From JBLHKT01 sp043101615 (GTDB taxonomy: Bacteria; Planctomycetota; Phycisphaerae; Phycisphaerales; UBA1924): a stretch of DNA of 58,648 nt. The notes under the pieces are model-generated. The model saw only the letters and a list, made by a program, of their open reading frames with translations, was not told the origin of the DNA and did no database searches. The DNA is taken from contig JBICID010000102.1 of NCBI GenBank assembly GCA_043101615.1, positions 1-58,648 of the forward strand, given 5' to 3'. How positions within the stretch are numbered: position 1 is the stretch's first letter; each line of letters opens with the position of its first letter. Positions 24,711 to 33,575 of this stretch are shown piece by piece. Both the position numbers and the translations under genes were made by a program.

Positions 24711-27647
24711 TCAGCACCCGGCGAGGAAGGCGCTCACGAAGGCCGAGATGTCGCCCAGGTCCAGGACCGCGTCACTGTTGAAGTCTGCGACGGGGTCGGT
24801 GGCGAGGAAGGCGTCGATGAAGGCCCCGATGTCGCCGGTGTCGAGCACGCCGTCGGCGTTGAAGTCCGCGGCGCAGGAGGGGCCGAGCTCGATGGTGTTG
24901 CCCACGATGCGGGCCGCGAGGCGCTTGTTGGTGGCGTACGAGGGCGAGATGACGACGGGGGCCTCGCCCTGAATCGAGTCCGCGATGACAACGGTGAACG
25001 TGTCGTTCGGCCCGGGCTCGTAGCCGGGCGCGAAGCGGACGGTGACGCTGCCGCCGGAGGCCAGCGGGCCGCTGATGACGAGCCGGTCGTGCTCGACACA
25101 CGGGGTTGTCCCGGCGAGATCGATCTTGAGGTTGGATGTGGGGTGGAGGACCGTATCGGCCTCGATCATCATGGCGTGGATCTCGCCGTCCGGGCCGGGG
25201 TTGATGACGGCGTAGTTGTTGAAGCTCTGGGCGGTGTAGTGGGGCGTGGTGGGGCAGGCCGCGGGCGTGCTGATCGGCTGCGGGGCGGGGTCGATCGCCG
25301 GGTCGATGGTGGTGTCGATCTGCTGCGTGGAGCGCACCTCGGAGAGGATGGACTGGGCGGGGTCGTCCGGTTCTGAGGGCGGCGGTGTGCCGTTGTTGAG
25401 ACTCTCGGGCGTGATCAAGATGGGGCCGTCCGCGACGGTGATGCTGCCGCCGCCCTCGATCTGGACGCCGCCGAGGAGGTTGATGGTCTCGCTGGCGCGG
25501 ACGGTTCCCTCGACGGAACTCATGGACTCGCAGGATGGGATGGACGCTGTGCCGCCGGTGACGGTGGCGCCGGGGCCCACCTTGCTGAGCTGGAACTGGC
25601 TGAAGTCGAGGGTGGCGCCGGGTCGGACGACCCATGCGCCGCCGGCAAGGGTGTCGCCCTGAATCTGGAGGCAGTCGGTGATGGTGAGGACGATACCAGA
25701 CTCAACGTGGACGGTGCCCTCGTTGCTGAAGGGCGCGGAGATGACACAGGTGCCCTGAGAGTCGGTGCGATCCCACAGGGCGTAGAGATCGCCGGTGTTG
25801 TTGAAGAAGCGTGTGGAGTTGCCGTTGATCCCGGAGAATGCGCGGAGGACCCACTGACCCGAGTTGTTGACTTCCGCGGGGTCCTGAATCGAGACGCCGC
25901 CCGCCTGGTCGACGTAGCCGGGGTTGTTGAGGGTGTGGCCGACCGTGAGCCCGCCGTTGGTATAGAGCCTGCCCGTGTTGACGAAGGTGCCCGGGAACGC
26001 GGGGTCGCCGATGACCGCGTTGGCGAGAGTGGAGAGGTAGCCGACGTTGGTGGTGGTTCCCTGGCCGATGATGGTGCCGTTGAGGCGGATGCGCTGCTCG
26101 GCGTAGAAGTTGTCCGTGAATGTCTCGGTGCCGTTGAGGGTCAGGGTGCCGTTGACGATGAATCGCTGTGTGCTGCCGCTGGGGTTGAAGATGGTGACGG
26201 AGCCTTCGGCCGATTCTCCGGGCCCGGTGGCGTTGATGGTTGTGTCGCCGTCGATGACGAGGAAGCCCTGGTCGAAGGCCGCGGTGGCCGGCGCCGTGAC
26301 GTTGAGCTCCGAGCTGCCGGACCAGTTGGCGTCGAATCGGAAGACGGTGTGGGCATCCTCGAGGTTGATGGTGCCGTTGGTCTGGTTGGGCGTGCGGAGG
26401 GTGGCGTTCTGTGCGGGGATTCCGCCGGCCTCGCGCCGGTTGAGGGTGGCGTTGTTCTCGACGAACATATCGGAGGCGTAGCCGCTTGGGAGCTCCCAGG
26501 TCCCCTCGTTGGTGAACGTCGGGAAGGCGCTGTTGAGCCCGCCCATGGAGCCGAGGCCGATCCACGTGCCGCGGTTGGTGATATCGATCTCTGATCCGAG
26601 CTGGCCGGTGGAGGAGAAGGGGAGGGTGGTTGTGGCGCCGGCCTCGTTGACGTACTCGCCGCTGCCGATCCAGCGTGTGTTGGTGACGGTGGCGTCGCCC
26701 CGGTTGGTGAGGGCCGCGTTGATGACGATGTTGTTGCTGATGATGGCGCGCCCGGGCGCGGTCATGTTCACGGTCAGCGGCTGCGCGATGTTCACGCCGA
26801 TGATTGCGCCGGCGTTGAAGAGGGCGGTGCCCTGGCCGGAGACTTCGGTCATGCCGTTGAAGAGGAGCTCTCTGTTGATCGCGGCGAAGTTGAGGTTGGC
26901 GCCGATGCCGGCGTGCATGGTGCCGCCGGAGAGCTCCGAGGTGTTAACGAATCTGATCGCGCCGGAGAGGACGGAGGTGGTGCCGTCGGACTGCTTGAAG
27001 GGCGTGCCGATGAAGACCTCGCCGGTGTTGTTCTGTTCGAGGCTGCCCGCGTTTTCGAGCAGGCCGAGGCCGGCCACGCCGGTGTTGTTGTCGAAGTTGA
27101 GTGTGCCGAAGTTGGTGAGGGTTGAGTTCTCGCCGATGGAGGGCTCGAAGGCGAGGGTGAGGGTGCCGAAGTTGTCGAGCTCGACGGTGCGGACATCGTC
27201 GCCGATGTTGCCGTCGCGGTAGAAGAGGTCGCCGAGGTTTGTGAAGACGCCGGGGCCGCGCATGGTGCCGCCGAAGGTGGAGTCGGCGTTGAAGTTGATG
27301 GGGCCGAGTGATTCGAGGCGGCCCGAGAAGGATGAGCCGGAGATGGTGGCGCTGGCAAGGACGTTGAGCACGCCGTTGAGTGTGGAGTCGACGAGGGAGA
27401 GCTCGCTGATGACCTGGCCGGAGGGCGATGTAATGCGGACCTCGGGCGCGCTGACGATGATGGCCTTGTCGGTTTGTTGTGGGAGCTGGTCGTTGTCCCA
27501 GCTGGAGAGGGTGCCGCCGGAGCAGAACCCCTCCCACGCGAAGCCGCAGTCGCCGTCCCAGGTGACGTCGGTCTGGGCGAGAGCCGCGCCGGCGAGTGCG
27601 CACCCCGCCACCGACGCGAGTGCCCGTGCTGTGCGTGCCTGTGACAT
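24711..27647 (-). CDS. Large secreted adhesin-like repeat protein with dockerin
   Basis: 978 residues from ATG 27645-27647; the signal peptide ends near ALAQT. Most of the chain (residues ~60-800) is irregular 20-30 residue repeats rich in Asn, Gly and Thr, with a recurring 'N.G.L/T(N)' core (for example LTNFGTLNFDN and FTNEGTWELP). This is typical of right-handed beta-helix/autotransporter passenger-like stalks. No autotransporter barrel or catalytic site is seen. Instead the chain ends with a dockerin (encoded 24711-24875) whose two repeats differ (TGDIG and LGDIS). Likely a surface adhesin or structural stalk attached by docking. The codon pattern includes more A/T than its neighbours, suggesting separate ancestry or relaxed selection. 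Confidence 0.85.
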   Translation of the reverse strand: MSQARTARALASVAGCALAGAALAQTDVTWDGDCGFAWEGFCSGGTLSSWDNDQLPQQTDKAIIVSAPEVRITSPSGQVISELSLVDSTLNGVLNVLASATISGSSFSGRLESLGPINFNADSTFGGTMRGPGVFTNLGDLFYRDGNIGDDVRTVELDNFGTLTLAFEPSIGENSTLTNFGTLNFDNNTGVAGLGLLENAGSLEQNNTGEVFIGTPFKQSDGTTSVLSGAIRFVNTSELSGGTMHAGIGANLNFAAINRELLFNGMTEVSGQGTALFNAGAIIGVNIAQPLTVNMTAPGRAIISNNIVINAALTNRGDATVTNTRWIGSGEYVNEAGATTTLPFSSTGQLGSEIDITNRGTWIGLGSMGGLNSAFPTFTNEGTWELPSGYASDMFVENNATLNRREAGGIPAQNATLRTPNQTNGTINLEDAHTVFRFDANWSGSSELNVTAPATAAFDQGFLVIDGDTTINATGPGESAEGSVTIFNPSGSTQRFIVNGTLTLNGTETFTDNFYAEQRIRLNGTIIGQGTTTNVGYLSTLANAVIGDPAFPGTFVNTGRLYTNGGLTVGHTLNNPGYVDQAGGVSIQDPAEVNNSGQWVLRAFSGINGNSTRFFNNTGDLYALWDRTDSQGTCVISAPFSNEGTVHVESGIVLTITDCLQIQGDTLAGGAWVVRPGATLDFSQFQLSKVGPGATVTGGTASIPSCESMSSVEGTVRASETINLLGGVQIEGGGSITVADGPILITPESLNNGTPPPSEPDDPAQSILSEVRSTQQIDTTIDPAIDPAPQPISTPAACPTTPHYTAQSFNNYAVINPGPDGEIHAMMIEADTVLHPTSNLKIDLAGTTPCVEHDRLVISGPLASGGSVTVRFAPGYEPGPNDTFTVVIADSIQGEAPVVISPSYATNKRLAARIVGNTIELGPSCAADFNADGVLDTGDIGAFIDAFLATDPVADFNSDAVLDLGDISAFVSAFLAGC

Positions 27648-27719
27648 GGTGTGACCATCCTACTTGGTAACGGGCGGATCCCAAAGCCCCGAGGCGAGAT
27701 CGGCGTGGTTCTCGGGCGC

Positions 27720-29075
27720 TCAGCACCCCGCGACGAAGGCCCCCACGAAGGCCTGGATGTCGCCCTGGTCCAGCACGCCGTCGGCGTTCAGGTCCGAGGC
27801 GGGGTCGCCGGACAGAAAGAGCTGCACGAACGCCTGGATGTCGCCCTGATCCAGCACGCCGTCGTCGTTCAGGTCGGGCGGGCACCCGGTCTCGGGCACG
27901 GCCCGGATCCGCGCGATCGCCTGCTCGTCTCCGAAACGCAGGCGCGCCGCGATCAGCCCCTCGCCGCCGAACGCACGCGGCCCGAGCTCGATGCCGGTCA
28001 CCGGGCCCAGCCACTCGTGCCCCTCCACCGTGTCCCCGATCGCCAGCAGCGGCGGGTCGTCGCACCCCGTGCCGTCGGCCCGACGCAGGCAGAGCCCGAC
28101 GCCGTGCGCGCCCGTCTCGGCGACGAAGGCGAGGTCGCCCGCGCCGTTGATCGCGAAGCCGCCCCGCTCGTAGTCGGCCATGAAGGACTCCACGGCGCAG
28201 ACCCCGGCAAGCGGCACGCCGAAGGCCCGGACCAGCGTCTCGGGCGACCCGCCGTTCCAGCGCCGGATGTCCTGCACGACCGCGAAGACGTCCTGCAGGG
28301 CGTACGCGATCTCCCCCGAGAGCGAGGCCGACGCGTGCGTGAGCAGGACCGCACCGCTCTGCGTGCCGTCCACGATCTCGGTGTACACGCCCGGGCCCGG
28401 CCCGGCGAGCACCAGGCTCGGGCGGGGTGTGCCGCCCCTGGGCTTGAAGGCCTGGAACAGCGCGAGCCCGTCGTCGGTCACCTGCACCGGGAAGTCGCTG
28501 ACGTAGTAGAACGGCGCGGTGCCCTGATCGACCATCGCGAACGGTTCCAGCCCGACCCGGAACTTGAACACGCCCGCCTCGAGCGACGACCCCTCGCCCT
28601 GCTGCCCGAAGGCCACGGTGCCGGAGTTGTTGATCGTCCCCCCCCCACTCAACGAACGCACGGCCGGAACTCCCGGGGTCACGGGCGTCGCATCGCGCAC
28701 GCCGCCCGACGGCGTGAAGACCAGATAGGTGCTCTGGGCGATGCCCAGCGGCGAGTAGGTGCCCGCCGCCACCACCTCCGACTGGTCGTTCAGGAAGACC
28801 GAACGCGGCTCCTCGATCCAGAACTTCGGCGTGCGGAACCCCGTCGCCTCGGAAGCGAGCGTGTACGGCGCGCCGAGCCCGGGGGCGGGCACGAACCGGA
28901 TCTCCGGGAACAGCGCGTCGTCGATGTCGTCGGAGAGATAGGCGACCTCGCCAACGGCGTTGGTGGAGGGCATGGAGAAGACGACGCCCCGCCGGCCCTG
29001 GCTGAGCTCGAGGACCTCGACCGCGGGCTGAAACTGGGCGGTCGCGAGCGCGGCCAGCGTCCATCCGATCTGCAT
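27720..29075 (-). CDS. Secreted propeller-like protein of unknown function with variant dockerin (QGDIQ type)
   Basis: 451 residues from ATG 29073-29075. The N-terminal signal is short and weak (MQIGWTLAALATAQF). The body consists of repeated beta-strand units with the pattern 'G.vAf…' (NNSGTVAFGQQ, LSGEIAYALQD, GAGDLAFVAETG), suggesting a six- or seven-bladed propeller similar to choice-of-anchor proteins. No active-site motif is recognised. The dockerin (encoded 27720-27884) starts CPPD, has DQGDIQAF in both repeats and ends VAGC. It faces away from lpdA across a 219-bp divergent region. Confidence 0.8.
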   Translation of the reverse strand: MQIGWTLAALATAQFQPAVEVLELSQGRRGVVFSMPSTNAVGEVAYLSDDIDDALFPEIRFVPAPGLGAPYTLASEATGFRTPKFWIEEPRSVFLNDQSEVVAAGTYSPLGIAQSTYLVFTPSGGVRDATPVTPGVPAVRSLSGGGTINNSGTVAFGQQGEGSSLEAGVFKFRVGLEPFAMVDQGTAPFYYVSDFPVQVTDDGLALFQAFKPRGGTPRPSLVLAGPGPGVYTEIVDGTQSGAVLLTHASASLSGEIAYALQDVFAVVQDIRRWNGGSPETLVRAFGVPLAGVCAVESFMADYERGGFAINGAGDLAFVAETGAHGVGLCLRRADGTGCDDPPLLAIGDTVEGHEWLGPVTGIELGPRAFGGEGLIAARLRFGDEQAIARIRAVPETGCPPDLNDDGVLDQGDIQAFVQLFLSGDPASDLNADGVLDQGDIQAFVGAFVAGC

Positions 29076-29294
29076 GCCGACTCCTTCACTGCGGGCCCCG
29101 GCACAAGGTAGCCCATGCCCCGCACAGGTGCCAAGTGAAATCCGCGTGAAGGGCCCCGCCGCCCGCCCAGTCGGGCCCGGCGAAGCCCATTCCGAGCGGT
29201 CCTATAGTCCCGTCCGCGCCCCGGCGTGTGCGTGTTTCCGCCCCCCAGCACCCCTCCGCGGGCCCGTCCCCGCGCTCAGACAGGAGCCCCCTCC

Positions 29295-30851
29295 GTGGCC
29301 AACAAGCACTTCGACGTCATCGTGATCGGTTCCGGGCCCGGCGGGTACGTCGGCGCGATCCGGGCCGCGCAGCTCGGGTACAAGACCGCCATCGTCGAGC
29401 GGGCCAAGCTGGGCGGCGTCTGCCTGAACTGGGGCTGCATCCCCTCCAAGGCGCTGATCTCCAACGCCGAGCTCATGGAGAAGCTCGCCCACAAGCAGGA
29501 CTGGGGCATCGACACGGGCGACGTGAAGGTGGACTGGCAGAAGGTCATCGGGCGCAGCCGCTCGGTCGCCGAGAAGCTCAACAAGGGCGTCGGCTTCCTC
29601 ATGAAGAAGAACAAGATCGAGGTCTTCGAAGGCTCCGGAAAGATCGTCTCGGGCGCGGGCGGAAAAAAGGGGGGGAAATGCACCGTGGAGGTGTACGACT
29701 GCGAGGTGCAGGAGGAGTTGACCAGCGCCCCCGCCACGCCCGCCTCCAAGCCCCGCGAGACCATCACCGCCGACCGCGTCATGATCGCGACCGGCTCGGT
29801 CGCGCGCGACCTCCCCTTCGCCAAGTTCGACGGCGATCGTGTCTGGGGCGCCCGCGAGGCGATGTACAACAAGGAGCGCCCCGACAGCCTCATCGTCGTC
29901 GGCGCCGGCGCCATCGGCATGGAGTTCGGCTACGTCTACAAGCAGTTCGGCACCAAGGTCACCATCGTCGAGATGCAGGACCGCGTCGTCCCCGTCGAGG
30001 ACGAGGAGGTCGGCAAGCAGATGGGGCGCGTCTACAAGAAGGCCGGCTTCGACCTCCGGCTCTCCACCGGCGTGCTCGACGTCCGCACGAGCAAGAAGGG
30101 CGTCGAGGTCGACGTCGCACCCATGAAGGACGGCAAGCCCGACGAGTCCAAGAAGGAGACCCTCAAGGCCGACCGGGTCCTGCTCGCCATCGGCGTCGTC
30201 GGGCGCTTCGACGGTCTCTTCGACGACTCGCTCGGCCTCGAGACCGAGAAGGGCCACATCAAAACCGACTACGTCCCCCTCGGCCCGGACGCCCCGCTGG
30301 AGCCCAAGCACCTCGACTACAAGACCAACATCGAGGGCGTGTACGCCATCGGCGACGTCATCGGCCCGCCGTGGCTCGCCCACGTCGCCGGCGAGGAGGC
30401 CGTCCTCTGCGCCGAGCGCTGGGCCTGGAAGGACGGCAAGCTCGACCACGAGCCCATCCCCATGGACTACACCGTCATCCCGGGCTGCACCTACTGCCAG
30501 CCCCAGGTCGCCAGCGTCGGCTTCACCGAGCAGGCCCTCAGGGCCAAGGGGCTCAAGAAGGGCGAGGACTACGAGGTCGGCACTTACCCCTTCTCCGCGC
30601 TGGGCAAGGCCATCGCCTCCAACCACACCGACGGCTTCGTCAAGATCATCCGCGGCCTGCCCCGAGGCGAGGTCCTCGGCGCACACATCATGGGCGACCA
30701 GGCCACCGAGCTCATCGCCGAGCTCAGCCTCGCCCGCCGACTCGAGGCGACCACCGAGGAGCTGATCGTGACCGTGCACGCCCACCCGACCATGCACGAG
30801 GCCGTGCACGAGGCGGCTTTGGCGAGCGAGGGGCGCGTGATCAACGCGTGA
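29295..30851 (+). CDS. lpdA: Dihydrolipoyl dehydrogenase (E3)
   Basis: 518 residues from GTG 29295, with AGGAG eight bases upstream. Earlier in-frame starts add a proline-rich leader. FAD site GSGPGG (residues 13-18), redox disulfide GGVCLNWGC (Cys43 and Cys48), NAD site GAGAIGMEFG, and the catalytic HPTMHE (His497, Glu502). It reoxidises the dihydrolipoamide of 2-oxoacid dehydrogenase or glycine-cleavage complexes in the cytoplasm. Longer than the usual ~470 residues because of a Lys/Gly-rich insertion (~120-160) before the second FAD segment. That insertion includes an A6G7 homopolymer tract (29663-29675). It stands alone among secretome genes and is followed by a strong terminator. Confidence 0.95.
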   Translation: MANKHFDVIVIGSGPGGYVGAIRAAQLGYKTAIVERAKLGGVCLNWGCIPSKALISNAELMEKLAHKQDWGIDTGDVKVDWQKVIGRSRSVAEKLNKGVGFLMKKNKIEVFEGSGKIVSGAGGKKGGKCTVEVYDCEVQEELTSAPATPASKPRETITADRVMIATGSVARDLPFAKFDGDRVWGAREAMYNKERPDSLIVVGAGAIGMEFGYVYKQFGTKVTIVEMQDRVVPVEDEEVGKQMGRVYKKAGFDLRLSTGVLDVRTSKKGVEVDVAPMKDGKPDESKKETLKADRVLLAIGVVGRFDGLFDDSLGLETEKGHIKTDYVPLGPDAPLEPKHLDYKTNIEGVYAIGDVIGPPWLAHVAGEEAVLCAERWAWKDGKLDHEPIPMDYTVIPGCTYCQPQVASVGFTEQALRAKGLKKGEDYEVGTYPFSALGKAIASNHTDGFVKIIRGLPRGEVLGAHIMGDQATELIAELSLARRLEATTEELIVTVHAHPTMHEAVHEAALASEGRVINA

Positions 30852-30910
30852 TCCCAGAGGTCCCGCCCTCCGGAACCGGGCCCAACGACGATACCGATGT
30901 CCGAAAACAG

Positions 30911-30936
30911 TCCCGCTCGCTGTGAGCGGGATTTTT
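30911..30936 (+). terminator. Intrinsic terminator of lpdA
   Basis: Perfect 8-bp stem TCCCGCTC / GAGCGGGA (30911-30918, 30924-30931), loop GCTGT, then TTTTT (30932-30936). Its position also argues that the next gene starts at 30975 and not at an upstream ATG at 30897. Confidence 0.95.
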
Positions 30937-30974
30937 CTTGCCGCCGATCCACACCGCTGCGAGAATCCCTCCGG

Positions 30975-33485
30975 ATGGCCTCCGTGACAGCACCGAATCT
31001 GTTCAGACTGCTGGCGCTGCTGGGTGCGCTCCTGGCGGTGCCGATGGGCGCGCACGCCCAGTCCGGCTCCCTCGCGGGCAAGATCGTCTACCTCGAGCCC
31101 GGGCACGGGCGCTACGACACCGGCTCGTCTTGGGCCTTCCAGCGATCGGTGCTGCTCGACAACGTCGAGGACCTCAACAACCAGGACGCCGCGACCGAGC
31201 TGGCCGAGACCCTGCTGCGCGCCGGCGCCACCGTCGTGCCGATGCGCCCCATTGGGCGCCAGCCGATCGAGGTGGTGGTCGACAACGACGACCCGGGCGT
31301 GGCCTTCGCGGGAGCCTGGTCCGACTCGACCGACCCGGTCTTCTTCGGCTCGCCCGGCGACGTGCCCTACCGCTTCGCGCTGACCTCCGCGACCGAGACC
31401 GCCACCGCCACCTACACCCCCGTTCTGCCCGCGGCCGGGTTCTACCCCGTGTACACCTGGGTCCGTCACGGGGCCAACCGCGTCGAGCAGCTGTACCGCA
31501 TCGCCCACTCGGGCGGGACCGCCCGGGTCCGAGTCGACCACCGGCGCGTCGGCAACGGCTACGTCTACCTCGGCACCTATCACTTCGAGGCCGGAGTCTC
31601 GGGCTCGGTCACCGTCTCCAACGCCTTCGACAACACCGGGGTCGTCATCGCCGACGCGATCCGGTTCGGCAACGGCATGGGTGATTACGTGGGCGGCAAC
31701 GGGCTGACCTCCGGGCTCCCGCGCGCCGACGAGGCCTCGCTCTACTGGCTGCTCGCCCAGCTCGGGCAGGGCACGCCCGAGACCACCTTCCGTCCCCTGG
31801 CAAGCGACTTCGACTCCAACATCCGCGCGCCGGCTCGCTGGGCGGTGCACATGAACCGCGAGCAGGCCGGCGCCCCCTCGGATCGCGTGCTGGTCTCGCT
31901 GCACTCCAACGCCTTCAACGGCGCCGCCCGGGGGGCGCTCTCGCTCGTCAGCGCCGGCAACCCCACCCCCAACCAGGCACTGCTCGCACAGACCCTGACC
32001 GACGAGATCGCCGCCGACCTGACCACCCTCTCCCCCGGGCTGGAGCACGACTGGTTCGTCCGCGCCTCCCCCACCCTCGCCGGCGCCTACGGGCTGCTCT
32101 CGAACGCCACCATCGCCGGCGAGTTCGACGCCACCATCGTCGAGCGCGCCTTCCACGACAACCCGCTCGACATGCGGCTCCTGCACGACCCGAAGGTCAA
32201 CCGGGCCCTCGCACGCGCCACCGTGGAGGGGCTCACCAGGTTCTTCCGGGACCTCGACGGCGTCACGCCGCTCGTCTTCCTGCCCTCAGCCCCGCGCGAC
32301 GCCTCTGCGGTCTCGGACGGGGCGGGGACAGTCACGGTGACGTGGAAGGCCCCGATCGATCCCGCCGGCATCGGCTCGCCGCCCGCGGCCTACGTCGTCG
32401 AGGGCTCCCCCAACGGGCTCGGCTTCGAGCCCGTCGGCGAGACCACCGGCCTCAGTGTCACGGTCTCAGGCTTCGACCCCGGGGACGTTCTGCGGTACTT
32501 CCGCGTCCGCGCGCGCAACGACGCCGGGCTCTCCCGCCCCACCGCGGTGATGGCCACGACCCCCTACTCCGCGCCGGGCGCCGCGCGGTTCCTCTACGTC
32601 AACGCCTTCGACCGCCTCGACCGCGCCCAGCTCCCGGAACAAGTCGTCCCCGGTCTGCCGCGCATGCTCCGCATCGACGAGCGACGCATCAACTCCGGCG
32701 ACTACGCCGTCCAGTCGGCCACCGCCGCCCTCGACGGCGCAGCGGCGATCGGGCTCACGCTCCACATCGACTCGGCCGACCATCTCGCCCTCTTCGCGCA
32801 CCCGCTCGACCTCGGCTCCTACGACGTCGCCCACTGGTCGCTCGGCGAGGAGTCGTTCGCCGATGAGACCTTCAATGCCCTGGAGCAACTGCTCGTCGAA
32901 GACTTCGTCGCCGCCGGAGGCCACCTCATCGCCTCCGGACCCGAGATCGCGTGGGACCTCGGCTTCCTCGGCGCCGGGCCGGCCTTCCTCGAGGGCACCC
33001 TCGGCGCCTCCTTTGTCGCCGACGACGCCGGCGCCTACCGCGTCGTCGGATTCCCGCTCACGCCCTTCCAGGAACTCGATCTCACCTTCGACGACGGCAC
33101 GGACTTCTTCGACTCGGAATTCCCGGACGTCCTCGCGCCCGTCGCCCCGGCCCAGACCGTCCTCCGCTACGACACCGGCTCCGTCGCCGGCGTCGCCACA
33201 CCGCCGTCCGTTACCCGGGGCGGCGTCCTCACGCTCGGCTTCCCCGTCGTCACCGTCACTGATCCCCTCGGCCGCGCCGACCTGCTCGCCGCCGCCTTCG
33301 ACTTCTTCGCGCTCGCCCCATGCCCCGCCGACACCAACAGCGACGGCATCCTCGACAACGGCGACATCTCCGCCTTCGTCGCCCTCTTCCTCGCGGGCGA
33401 CCCCGCCGCGGACTTCACGGGCGACGGCATCCTCGACAACGGCGACATCTCCGCCTTCGTCGCCGCCTTCCTCGCCGGCTGCTGA
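30975..33485 (+). CDS. Secreted amidase_3-like protein interrupted by a golvesin domain, with FnIII domain and dockerin
   Basis: 836 residues from ATG 30975; the signal peptide ends near AHAQS. The N-terminal half of an N-acetylmuramoyl-L-alanine amidase (amidase_3) fold is seen as VYLEPGHG (His44). The fold resumes with VSLHSN (His310) and VERAF (Glu390), giving the usual zinc-ligand set. Between them sits a golvesin C-terminal-like beta domain (PVYTWVRHGANR…VYLGTYHFEAGV…IADAIRFG). A fibronectin III-like domain follows (~460-560), then a GATase1-like alpha/beta region with GGHLIASGPE. The dockerin is encoded 33321-33485 (DNGDIS in both repeats, ends LAGC). Probable peptidoglycan- or polymer-acting enzyme. 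Similar architectures are annotated as xanthan-lyase-like, so the substrate is uncertain. Confidence 0.85.
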   Translation: MASVTAPNLFRLLALLGALLAVPMGAHAQSGSLAGKIVYLEPGHGRYDTGSSWAFQRSVLLDNVEDLNNQDAATELAETLLRAGATVVPMRPIGRQPIEVVVDNDDPGVAFAGAWSDSTDPVFFGSPGDVPYRFALTSATETATATYTPVLPAAGFYPVYTWVRHGANRVEQLYRIAHSGGTARVRVDHRRVGNGYVYLGTYHFEAGVSGSVTVSNAFDNTGVVIADAIRFGNGMGDYVGGNGLTSGLPRADEASLYWLLAQLGQGTPETTFRPLASDFDSNIRAPARWAVHMNREQAGAPSDRVLVSLHSNAFNGAARGALSLVSAGNPTPNQALLAQTLTDEIAADLTTLSPGLEHDWFVRASPTLAGAYGLLSNATIAGEFDATIVERAFHDNPLDMRLLHDPKVNRALARATVEGLTRFFRDLDGVTPLVFLPSAPRDASAVSDGAGTVTVTWKAPIDPAGIGSPPAAYVVEGSPNGLGFEPVGETTGLSVTVSGFDPGDVLRYFRVRARNDAGLSRPTAVMATTPYSAPGAARFLYVNAFDRLDRAQLPEQVVPGLPRMLRIDERRINSGDYAVQSATAALDGAAAIGLTLHIDSADHLALFAHPLDLGSYDVAHWSLGEESFADETFNALEQLLVEDFVAAGGHLIASGPEIAWDLGFLGAGPAFLEGTLGASFVADDAGAYRVVGFPLTPFQELDLTFDDGTDFFDSEFPDVLAPVAPAQTVLRYDTGSVAGVATPPSVTRGGVLTLGFPVVTVTDPLGRADLLAAAFDFFALAPCPADTNSDGILDNGDISAFVALFLAGDPAADFTGDGILDNGDISAFVAAFLAGC

Positions 33486-33575
33486 GCCCGGATCTTCGAG
33501 AAATCTCTCACCCCGCCCGGGCGCGGCCCGCCCCGGCCTCGCCTCCTCCTGAGCCAGACCCCACGAGGAGGCCCC

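Noticed and set aside
29228..30925. Second long plus-strand frame through lpdA, possible frameshift product at the A6G7 tract
   Set aside because: The alternative translation is Arg-rich with no recognisable motifs, while the lpdA frame is intact to its terminator.
30897..30974. Earlier ATG start for the golvesin/amidase gene
   Set aside because: It would place the lpdA terminator inside the coding region and remove the N-terminal signal peptide.
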